Assembly (NCBI GenBank): GCA_036821485.1
Contig: DAISJM010000014.1
Location: 5,334 to 69,333 of the forward strand
From: DAISJM01 sp036821485
GTDB lineage: Bacteria > Verrucomicrobiota > Kiritimatiellia > CAIQIC01 > JAGNIJ01
DNA: 64,000 nucleotides
Direction of reading: 5' to 3'
The notes below the pieces were generated by a model. It worked only from the letters and a program-made list of their open reading frames with translations, did no database searches and was not told the DNA's origin. Shown here piece by piece: positions 17,440 through 25,700 of this stretch (position 1 is its first letter; each line of letters opens with the position of its first letter). The translations under genes were made by a program, and so were the position numbers.

Positions 17440-18083
17440 ACAAACCACGCCGCGCCGCTGGCGAGGAAGTATGCGCCGAGGCCGACCAGCGCGAAGCCGC
17501 ACAGGACGAACAGGCCAACATATACGCCGCGCGGACAGATGCGGCGTCCGGACGCGACCGCTGCCGCGACGATGCTGTACCACGTGAGATCCGACAAGAT
17601 GTGGCCGGTGTAGAAACTCGCCAGTCCGACAAAACCGCTCTTCATCGCAACCGCTGCGAAATTCAGCCCGATCGTCGCCCACCAGATCGCCCAGTACGGA
17701 TTGGAGATCGAGGTAACGATGCCCGCCAGCATCGGCCCGCGCACCGCCGTCTTCGGATCGCCGCCCGCGCCCAGCGCCTGGTCTGCCGTGCGACCCGCTG
17801 TCAACGCCATCTGCCCACCCATCAGGACCAGCAGCAGCCCGCCACCCACGCCGAGCACCGCCATCGTTGTCTCGCGCGTGATCCAGACACCGAGCCCGGC
17901 CACAACTGCCGCCAACAGGAGCATCTCGAGAATCGCATGACCGGCGACGATCAGTGGGCCGGCCTTGAAGCCGCGCTTCATTACTTCGCTGATCGTCGTG
18001 GTGAGGACGGGTCCCGGCGCCATCGCGCCGGAGAAGCCGATGACAAATGCACTCCAGAAGAGAAATAGAAGCTGACCCGCCAT
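17436..18083 (-). CDS. LysE-family exporter
   Basis: 215 residues, about six membrane helices. The N-terminal block GFSGAMAPGPVLTTTISE and the AGHAILE stretch in helix 2 are hallmarks of the LysE/RhtB superfamily, which export amino acids or other small metabolites; SNPYWAIWWATIG is the conserved central SNP motif. It lies 12 bp after the HAD gene and is last in the likely rpsB-tsf-HAD-lysE run. Substrate unknown. Confidence 0.85.
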   Translation of the reverse strand: MAGQLLFLFWSAFVIGFSGAMAPGPVLTTTISEVMKRGFKAGPLIVAGHAILEMLLLAAVVAGLGVWITRETTMAVLGVGGGLLLVLMGGQMALTAGRTADQALGAGGDPKTAVRGPMLAGIVTSISNPYWAIWWATIGLNFAAVAMKSGFVGLASFYTGHILSDLTWYSIVAAAVASGRRICPRGVYVGLFVLCGFALVGLGAYFLASGAAWFV

Positions 18084-18095
18084 GCGCTCCCCCGC

Positions 18096-18788
18096 TTACT
18101 TCAGCCCAGCATACCACCCGGCAAAACGCTCTGCAGGAAAATCGGTGAAGTCCTTGATGTAGAGATCGGCATCCGGCAATGCCTCGCGCGCGTGGGTGGT
18201 CAGCAACGCCACCACGCGCATGCCCGCGTTGCGCGCCGCCTTCACGCCCGCTGTTGCATCCTCGAAAACGACGCTGTGTTCCGGTTTTGTACCAAGCTGT
18301 TCTGCCGCCTTCAGAAAGATATCCGGCGCCGGCTTGCCGTGGGTTACGTCGTCACCCGAAACCACCGCCTGAAAAAGATCCTGCGCCCCGAGCACTTCCA
18401 TGCAGGCCTCGACGTTGAGCCGCGGTGCGGAGGAACCGACCGCCGCCGGTATGCCCAGCTTCTTCAGGCCACGAAGGAAATCGAGCACGCCGGGCTGCGA
18501 ATCAATGCCGTGCTCACGCGCGAGCTCGCGAAAGACCTGCTCTTTGCGGAGCGTCATCCGCTCCACCTCGTGCGGATCATGGGTCCAATGAAGAAGATCG
18601 GAAATGACCGCCTGTGTTTTGAGGCCGAGGCTGCCGAGGTTCACCATCTCGGGCAAATGATGCTCTTCGAGAAGGGCAAGCCGTTCCCAGCTCAGCACAT
18701 GAAGCCGGGAGGAATCCACGACGACTCCATCCCAGTCAAAAATGGCGGCGGGCAAGGTCACGGTGTACGTGGGGAGAAAAGTTTCCAA
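18096..18788 (-). CDS. HAD-superfamily phosphatase / beta-phosphoglucomutase-like
   Basis: 230 residues. Motif I IFDWDGVVVDSS (nucleophile and acid Asp), motif II VGSSAPR, motif III lysine in GKPAPDIFLKAA and motif IV VVFEDATAGVKAARNAG, with a helical cap between, as in beta-phosphoglucomutase and phosphatase members. The frame opens at a TTG inside a 17-bp palindrome; a GTG at 18761 gives a shorter, equally plausible start. Neither has a clear Shine-Dalgarno element. Downstream of tsf; physiological substrate unknown. Confidence 0.85.
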   Translation of the reverse strand: METFLPTYTVTLPAAIFDWDGVVVDSSRLHVLSWERLALLEEHHLPEMVNLGSLGLKTQAVISDLLHWTHDPHEVERMTLRKEQVFRELAREHGIDSQPGVLDFLRGLKKLGIPAAVGSSAPRLNVEACMEVLGAQDLFQAVVSGDDVTHGKPAPDIFLKAAEQLGTKPEHSVVFEDATAGVKAARNAGMRVVALLTTHAREALPDADLYIKDFTDFPAERFAGWYAGLK

Positions 18789-18829
18789 GGGTTGGAAAAT
18801 CCTGAATGGATTTTTCCAACCCTTGGAAA
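18782..18829. repeat. Pair of 17-bp palindromes, 31 bp apart, between tsf and the HAD gene
   Basis: TTTCCAAGGGTTGGAAA (18782-18798) and TTTCCAACCCTTGGAAA (18813-18829) are each palindromic outside three central bases and are exact reverse complements of each other. The 14-bp spacer contains AATCC and GGATT, so the whole 48 bp could fold into one long hairpin. Two other pairs in the window have the same 31-bp offset. Confidence 0.85.
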
Positions 18830-18836
18830 AACAAAC

Positions 18837-19673
18837 TTAGACACCGACCTGGTAGCGCGCGAAGCGGCGGATCGTGAGCGTATCGCCCAGTTCCTTGCCC
18901 TTCGCCGCCAGCCATTCGGTCACGGACTGTTCGGGATCCTTGACGAAGCCCTGTTCCACGAGGCAAACCGTAGCGTAGAACTTCTCCATCTTCCCGTTCA
19001 CGATTTTATCCACGATATTCGCAGGCTTGTTCTCGACCTGCTTTGCGTAGATTTCGCGCTCGGCCTGAACGACTTCCGGGCTCACGTCCGCACGACCCAG
19101 GCTCTGCGGATTGCAGGCTGCGATGTGCAGCGTGATGTCTTTGACCACTTCCTTGAAGAGCTCCTTCTGGACTGTGGCTTCATTCGTGCAGCCGACTTCG
19201 AGCAGCACACCGACCTTGCCGCCAAGGTGGATATAGCTGGCCACCGCGCCGGGCTGGCTGATTTCGAAGCGGACGCTGCGACGGATGATGAGGTTCTCGC
19301 CGGTCTCCTGAATCTTGGCGGTCACCTCGGCCTTCATGGCCTCACCGAGATCGCCCTGAACGGTCTTGGCCTTCTCGACGACGGTCTTCAGGAAGGCCTG
19401 AAACACCGGGCTGCGCGCGACGAAGTCGGTCTCGGAATTCACTTCCACGAGAACGCCGAGCTTGCCGCCGGATGCGACATCGGCCGCAACCTGGCCTTCC
19501 TTGGCCGTACGCGACGCCTTCTTGCCGGCAACGGCAAGACCGCGCTCGCGCAGGATGCGGACAGCCTTCTCCTTGTCACCGCCCGCTTCGACGAGTGCGC
19601 GCTTGCACTCCATCATGCCGACGTTGGTTTCTTCTCTCAGCTCTTTGACGAGCAATGCATTGATCTCAACCAT
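18837..19673 (-). CDS. tsf: Translation elongation factor Ts
   Basis: 278 residues. EF-Ts exchanges GDP for GTP on EF-Tu. The N-terminal UBA-like part has LREETNVGMMECKRALVEAGGD, and the core holds VEVNSETDFVAR, the family signature contacting EF-Tu. AAGGA lies upstream of the ATG. It follows rpsB by 33 bp, the conserved bacterial order. Confidence 0.96.
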   Translation of the reverse strand: MVEINALLVKELREETNVGMMECKRALVEAGGDKEKAVRILRERGLAVAGKKASRTAKEGQVAADVASGGKLGVLVEVNSETDFVARSPVFQAFLKTVVEKAKTVQGDLGEAMKAEVTAKIQETGENLIIRRSVRFEISQPGAVASYIHLGGKVGVLLEVGCTNEATVQKELFKEVVKDITLHIAACNPQSLGRADVSPEVVQAEREIYAKQVENKPANIVDKIVNGKMEKFYATVCLVEQGFVKDPEQSVTEWLAAKGKELGDTLTIRRFARYQVGV

Positions 19674-19706
19674 AACACGAATTCCTTTCCAGATGCGTGA
19701 ACCGCG

Positions 19707-20738
19707 TTACGCCGTCGGGGCGTCAGCGGCGGGTTCCGCCTTGGCCTCGGCATCAGCGGCCGGCTTGGCCTTTTCTGCCTTGGCATGCTTCTCGGCCTTG
19801 TGGGCCTTCTCGGGTTTCGCCGCCTTCTCGGCGGGTTCGGCAGCGGCTTCGGCCGGTTCAGACTTCTCGGCCTTCTCCGCTTTCGCGGCCTTGGCAGCGT
19901 CGGCGTCGGCCTTGGCCTTCGCCTTGGCGGCGCGTTCCTTGGCCTTGCGGTCTTCCTCGGCGAGCCGCGCGCGGGCTGTGGCTTCGGCTTCTGCCGCCTG
20001 GCGGCGACGAGCCTCATCCGCTGCAGCCTTCGCGTACTCGTTCTGCGCCTGCTGAACCGTGTTCGCCACCGCATCGATCACGAGGCGGACAGCGCGAATC
20101 GCATCATCGTTGCCCGGAATCGGATAGTCGATGGCATCCGGATCGCAGTTCGTATCAACAAGAGCAATCACGGGAATCTTCAGCCGGTTGGCTTCGGCCA
20201 CGGCGATCGCTTCGCGCATGACATCGACCACGAAAACCGCTCCGGGCAGACCGTCCATGTCGGCGACACCGTTCAGATTGTACTGAAGCTTCTCGAGCTC
20301 GCGACGGAGACGGGCGACTTCCTTCTTCGCCAACTCCTTCATCGTGCCGTCGGCTTCCATCTTTTCGAGCAGTTGCTTGCGCGCAACACTCTTGTGGATG
20401 GTCTGCAGGTTGGTCAGCGTACCACCCAGCCAGCGGTTAACCACGTACGGCTGATGAAGGCGCTCGGCGGCTTCCTTCATCGGTTCCTGCGCCTGCTTCT
20501 TGGTGCCGACAAACAACACCTTGCGACCGCGCACGACGGTGTCGTAGATGAACTGACGCGCCTTCTCCATCAGTGCCAGGCTCTTCTCGAGGTCGATGAT
20601 GTAAATCCCGCTGCGCTCACCGAAGATGTAGCGCTTCATCTTGGGATTCCACCGCTTGGTCTGGTGGCCGAAGTGCAGACCTGCGTCGAGCAAGTCTTGA
20701 ACGTTGAGGTCCGAATGGACCGGTGCTGTAGTACTCAC
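19707..20738 (-). CDS. rpsB: 30S ribosomal protein S2 with long charged C-terminal tail
   Basis: 343 residues from the preferred start, against about 240 for most S2. The S2 core runs to about 230: DLLDAGLHFGHQTKRWNPKM, NRWLGGTLTNLQTI and PGNDDAIRAVRL are standard. The remaining hundred or so residues form a Glu/Arg-rich helix (DEARRRQAAEAEATARARLA) then Lys/Ala/Glu/Pro-rich low complexity. The start is taken as GTG 20738 because GGAGGAG stands 3-4 bp upstream; the ATG at 20750 has no such element. The tail is probably flexible and may contact RNA; that is inference. Confidence 0.93.
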   Translation of the reverse strand: MSTTAPVHSDLNVQDLLDAGLHFGHQTKRWNPKMKRYIFGERSGIYIIDLEKSLALMEKARQFIYDTVVRGRKVLFVGTKKQAQEPMKEAAERLHQPYVVNRWLGGTLTNLQTIHKSVARKQLLEKMEADGTMKELAKKEVARLRRELEKLQYNLNGVADMDGLPGAVFVVDVMREAIAVAEANRLKIPVIALVDTNCDPDAIDYPIPGNDDAIRAVRLVIDAVANTVQQAQNEYAKAAADEARRRQAAEAEATARARLAEEDRKAKERAAKAKAKADADAAKAAKAEKAEKSEPAEAAAEPAEKAAKPEKAHKAEKHAKAEKAKPAADAEAKAEPAADAPTA

Positions 20739-20824
20739 TGTCTCCTCCATGGCTGTCCCGGCACACTTGCGCGGCCGAGAAATCCGCTTTGGCCCCAACC
20801 GGAGAAGCCGGGGCACTCGCTTCC

Positions 20825-20842
20825 GCCCCGTAATGGCGGGGC
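20825..20842 (-). other. Hairpin in the rpsB leader
   Basis: GCCCCG-CCATTA-CGGGGC on the transcribed strand, between the candidate promoter and rpsB. S2 represses its own mRNA through leader structures in several bacteria; whether this hairpin does so is speculation. Confidence 0.3.
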
Positions 20843-20878
20843 TTAACCAGCATTGCTCCCAGGAGAAATGCGGGGGCG

Positions 20879-20906
20879 ACTATAACAGGGAAGTCCGGGG
20901 TGACAA
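20879..20906 (-). promoter_or_regulatory. Candidate promoter of rpsB-tsf
   Basis: On the minus strand: TTGTCA (20901-20906), 16-bp spacer, TATAGT (20879-20884). Five of six bases match the -35 consensus and five of six the -10. It lies about 140 bp before rpsB, leaving a leader long enough for regulation. Confidence 0.6.
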
Positions 20907-20980
20907 GCCTATTTGGGGCGTGAATATTGGATATTCGCTATTCGTGATGAGGAACAGGAAAGCGGGTAATGGACCGGAGA

Positions 20981-22513
20981 TCACTTCTTCCGCGTATCAA
21001 GAATGTCGCGCACTTCGCGCGCTAACTTGCTGCGGCTGAACGGCTTGGAGAGAAAGCGTGCGCTGGATACCTTGAGCAGGCGTTCGGCCGTCTTCGGCGT
21101 GAAGCCGGAGACAACGAGGATGGCGACCTTCGGATTAATGCGCACCAACTCGCGATAGACTTCCTCGCCGTTCACATACGGCATGACCACATCGAGGACG
21201 ACAAGATCGATTTTCCCGTGCTGCTGCTTATAGAGGTTGATGGCTTCTTCGCCGCCGGACGCGGTCCAAACCGTGTAGCCGGACTTGTGCAGGAAGCGCT
21301 GCATGATTCCGAGGGCAAGCGGGTCGTCGTCAACCGCGAGAATGGTTTCCGAACCGCCCGGCACAGGCTGCTCGTCCCGGTCCTCGACCACCGGGGATTC
21401 CGGTTTGGCCGTCGGCAGATACAGGCGGAAACAGGTTCCAAGCTTGGCCTCGGAATATACCGTGACCCAGCCGCCCATCGCGCGGATCGTGTGCTGGACC
21501 ACGCTGAGCCCCAGGCCCGTCCCACCCTGCTTGGTGGTGAAGAAGGGCTCGAAGATGTGCTGCTTGACCTCGGCGGTCATGCCGTGTCCCGTATCGGTCA
21601 CGGACACCGTGATGTAACTGCCCGGCATCCGGTCCGGCCACTTCTCGAGGTCTTCCTTCTCAACATGCACCACGTCGACTTCGATCGAAAGGTTGCCGCC
21701 CTCGGGCATCGCATCGCGCGCGTTGAGGCAGAGATTCAGCAGGGCGCGATAGAGCACCGAAATGTCCGTATGCACACGCGGAAGCGACGCTTTCTCCGGG
21801 GCGAAAAGTGAAATCGTGCGCGGCAAGGTCTTCTTCAACACCGCCACCACATCGCTGATGACGCTTTGGATGTCGATGTCCTCCATCCGGGGCGCATGCT
21901 GGCGCGTCACGGACAGCAGCCGGCCGGTGAGCTCGTTCGCAGTCTGCGAAGCTTCGAGGATCTTGGCGATGTCCTTCTGATAAGGCTGTCCAGCCATCTG
22001 ATCCTGCAACAGCGACGCATAGGCCATGATGACGGTCAGGAGATTTTTGAATTCGTGTGCGATGCCGATGGAAAGGTTTTCAACCAGTTCCATCTGCTGC
22101 GACTGGACGACCTGCTTCTCGAGGGATCGCTCCCGGCTGACGTCGCGCGCAACCACCATCGTACCGAGTTGCTGCCCCTCCGAATCGGTCAGCGTGACCG
22201 CGCGCATTTCGATCGGGATCGCATGGCCATCGTCGGAAATGCAATTGGCTTCGCCCGCCCAGTGCCCGTCCTTCTCCGCGATGTGCATCACGTCGGTGAC
22301 CGTGAAGCCGCCCTGGAATTGGATACGGCCGCCCATCTCGGCTGCCTGATCCAACATCATGGACGGGTGAATACCCATCATCCGGCCCATGGCCGGGTCG
22401 GCGTAAATGATCTTGCCCTTGGCATCGACGATCATCACACCGTCATTCAGGAAGTCTAAAGCCTTTATAGGCAGGGACTTTTCGCGGATGGGCTGCTTAG
22501 ATTCGTTCGCCAC
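20981..22513 (-). CDS. Hybrid sensor histidine kinase: PAS, HisKA, HATPase, receiver
   Basis: 510 residues, no membrane helix, so cytoplasmic. PAS domain (about 15-125), dimerisation/phosphoacceptor helix with H153 in IAHEFKNLLTVI, ATP-binding domain with NLCLNARDAM (N box), VTDTGHGM (G1) and GGTGLGLSVV (G2), then a receiver (about 390-508) with DDDPLALG and phosphoacceptor D441 in VVLDVVMP. Such kinases pass phosphate internally and to a partner. No response-regulator gene with a DNA-binding output lies next to it. Start is GTG with GGAG 8 bp upstream. Confidence 0.9.
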   Translation of the reverse strand: MANESKQPIREKSLPIKALDFLNDGVMIVDAKGKIIYADPAMGRMMGIHPSMMLDQAAEMGGRIQFQGGFTVTDVMHIAEKDGHWAGEANCISDDGHAIPIEMRAVTLTDSEGQQLGTMVVARDVSRERSLEKQVVQSQQMELVENLSIGIAHEFKNLLTVIMAYASLLQDQMAGQPYQKDIAKILEASQTANELTGRLLSVTRQHAPRMEDIDIQSVISDVVAVLKKTLPRTISLFAPEKASLPRVHTDISVLYRALLNLCLNARDAMPEGGNLSIEVDVVHVEKEDLEKWPDRMPGSYITVSVTDTGHGMTAEVKQHIFEPFFTTKQGGTGLGLSVVQHTIRAMGGWVTVYSEAKLGTCFRLYLPTAKPESPVVEDRDEQPVPGGSETILAVDDDPLALGIMQRFLHKSGYTVWTASGGEEAINLYKQQHGKIDLVVLDVVMPYVNGEEVYRELVRINPKVAILVVSGFTPKTAERLLKVSSARFLSKPFSRSKLAREVRDILDTRKK

Positions 22514-22563
22514 AGTAATTGCTCCGGTAACGGCAACGCCTCCTCGGAACGAACAACTCCTTA

Positions 22564-22593
22564 TATATAGCAGTGCAATGGCATGCGCGTAAA
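22564..22593 (-). promoter_or_regulatory. Candidate promoter of the hybrid kinase gene
   Basis: Minus strand: TTTACG (22588-22593), 18-bp spacer, TATATA (22564-22569), about 50 bp before the GTG start. Partial consensus only. Confidence 0.35.
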
Positions 22594-22687
22594 GGGCACC
22601 CCTCGCCTATTTGAGAATGCCACATTCATCTTCGAACTCCGCTGAACGATACTTCCCGCCTGAACCCCAACATCCCGCGTTGCTGTT

Positions 22688-22721
22688 TTGACATTCCAGC
22701 CGAGCGAGTGTAACGCTTTAC
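22688..22721 (+). promoter_or_regulatory. Candidate promoter and operator-like palindrome upstream of the GH13 gene
   Basis: TTGACA (22688-22693) is a perfect -35 box; after 17 bp TAACGC is a poor -10 box. It overlaps GTAACGCTTTAC (22710-22721), an imperfect palindrome of the size bound by LacI/GalR or GntR-type regulators. A weak -10 overlapped by an operator would suit a regulated glycan gene. The GntR-LacI regulator at 37.9 kb is a possible binder; this is inference. Confidence 0.35.
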
Positions 22722-22796
22722 TTGGTACGGTGGTGATCCCGTTCCAGCGAACTTCTTCCAAAGATGATCCCCTGCATGACGAGTCGGAGGTGCGAT

Positions 22797-25700
22797 ATGA
22801 AAAAGCTGATTCTATTCCTGTTGCTCTTGGCGCTGATGACACCGCTGTCACACGCGGAGTCCTACCGCGGGGAGATGAACGCCTGGCAAACCAACTGGAT
22901 GACCCAGGACACCGACTTCGGCAACATCTGGAAAGTGTCCGTGACGTCTTCCGCGGCGGACGCTTCTTCGACGTTCAAGTTCGATCAGAGCGGCAACTGG
23001 AATCCCCAGTGGGGCTACAAGGCTGCCTATGCAACCAATGCCGTTGCCAATTCAACCATCGGACAGTCGCGCATCAACGACGGCGGTGATCCCACCGACC
23101 TGTCCTTCGCGGCAAGCAACGGGTGGCGCTACACATTTTGTCTGAAGGGCGAGGCAACCTGGTGGGATCGGCCCTATGCCGTCATGGGAACGGAGGGCGA
23201 TCCTGTCTCGATCGCCGCCGCGTTCGACAACCATGTTGCGGCAGGCACCAATGCCGTCACGGTGTCACTCCAATTGAGCGCAGCCAGAAGTTCGCAGGAG
23301 AATGTATGGGTCCGCTACACCACGAACGGCTGGACGACCAGCCGGCTCACGGCCTTGGCCACCGGCAGTTCGACCAACTACTCCGCCACCATTCCGGCCT
23401 GCTCCACCGGCACGGTTGAGTATTACGTCCTCACCTCGACGATGCCGTCCAACATCATTACTGCTGACTTTGACCTGTGCACGTTGCGAGGCAAGAAGCC
23501 TGGAACCACCAACTACCTGTATTACATCGGCGGCCCCACAGCCCATCTCGGCAACTGCTGGCACATCCCGACCAACGTCGAACCGTTCACCGCGACGATG
23601 CGCAATCCGTCCGGCGAACCGTCCACCAACCAGGATGTCTACGTCTATAACGGCAACCAGTATCAGGGCACCGGCAACCCCGGCGATCAGTCCGGCGGCA
23701 CGCTCTACCACCGTCTCGTCGGCTCGGGAACATGGCTCTCCACGAACCTCTCGTACGACACCGTCGACAGCAACAACAAGTACTGGAAGTCCGTGATCCC
23801 TGCCGGCACCTACGGGAAGACCAACGAGGTCGAGTACTACCTGTCCGTCACCTACAACGATCACGACACCACCTTCATCGGCACCACTGACGGCGGCGCT
23901 TCAAGTCTGACCTATGCCTCGGAAGCTTCCGCCCAAGCCAACACATTCCGCTTCACCTACTCCGGCGAGGGCTCTTCGTCGGCCGCCTGGGTCTGGCATG
24001 CCGACAACCGAGTCACCCTCGGCTCCAACGTCCAGTGCTGGGTCAAAATCGGCTACGCCGAAGGCATCGGCTCGAACCGCTGGGTGGATTACGCCGCGAT
24101 CTATTACACCACCAACGGCGCCGACCCGCAGGGCTCGCACGGGATCGCCACCAACGCTTCCACCAAAGTCCAGATGATGGCCTTCGACCACATGGAGGAA
24201 GACAGCTACCCGAGCGCCGACGCGATGTGGTGGGCGGGCATGCTGACCAACATCGAAGACTACGTTTCAGTGAGGTACCGCATCGGCGCCTACAAAACCA
24301 CCAATGGCGTCGAACGCTTCGCCGATTACGGCACATCCGGCACCGACAACAACATCTTCTCCTTCTCGCTCGGTACCACAGGCTCCGTGCAGCTTGCCGT
24401 CAGCGGGAAGAACGCCGATTACACCACCACCAAGTTCTTCATCGACGAAATCGCCGGCGAGACGCAGACCCTCACCGTCGTCTTCACGCCCGGCGCCGCC
24501 AACGTCGACAAGGCGGAGGTCTTCTGCAATCTGAACCGGCGCGATCTCTGCGACGTGGATTACACCAACGCCCTGATCAGCGGCGACGGCTACCCCGACG
24601 GCATCCAGCCGCCCGACGGGAACTTCATCACCACCAACGATACCGGAGCGTACTACACCGCGTTCCCGATGACCCCGATCGGCGGCGGGCAATACGTGTG
24701 GACCGGCCGCGTGAGCAAGACCGGCGCTTACCGGCTGACCGCCCGCTTCACCACCAACGGCATGGCGGCCAACACGTGGCACTGGTACTCCTCCGGCGGC
24801 CGCCGCGATCACGCGGTCGTGGTTTCCCCCCGCAAGGTACACGACCTGACGATGTATGAGTTGAACACGCTGACCGTCGAGGCCACCGAGAGCACCGAAG
24901 GCGCCCGCAGCACCTTCGTCGACCTGCTCGGCGCGGCCGATGGCGACACCGACGGGTTCGATCCCTTCAATCTCGACTACCTCAATTTCATCCAGGCCAA
25001 TTGCCTGTGGTTCCAGCCCATCCATCCCAACGCGCAGGAGCGCAAGGACGTCTACACACCCGGCAGCCCGTACGCCACGCGCAATTACTTCGCCGTGTCG
25101 AAGTATTACGGCAGCGCGACCACCGAGGAGAGCGCGCTGACCGAGTTCACCAACTTCGTCGCGAAGTGCGACAGCTACACCGGCTCCGTCGGCACCGTCA
25201 ACGTCATGCTCGACGGCGTGTTCAATCACACCTCGTGGGATGCGATCTTCGGCGAACCCGGGGTGACGTTCAGTTTCTGCACCAATGCCAACGACCGCAT
25301 CGGCTGGTTCAAGCCGGGCTGGTACGCGAACTGGCAGGACTATGGCTCCAACGCGACCTACTACCACAGCGCCTACTCGAACGACATCGCCACCGCGCCC
25401 GACCGCGGCGATTTCGGCAAATGGTTCGACGTGGCCGAGCTCTATTTCGGCAAGTACTCCGCGCTCGTACGGCACAACCCGGATAACAACGGCGACTACC
25501 TCAACGAGGATGATGTCTTCGACTTCGCCGGCATGACCGCGGGCAACGAGAAGGACCTGTGGAAGTACATGGCGTACTACACCGAATTCTGGCTCAAGAA
25601 AACCGGCCATTCCGGCACCAACACCTGGGTGCAGGCCAACGACGACAAGGGCATCGACGGCCTGCGCTGCGATTTTGGCCAGGGCCTCCCGCCGCAACTC

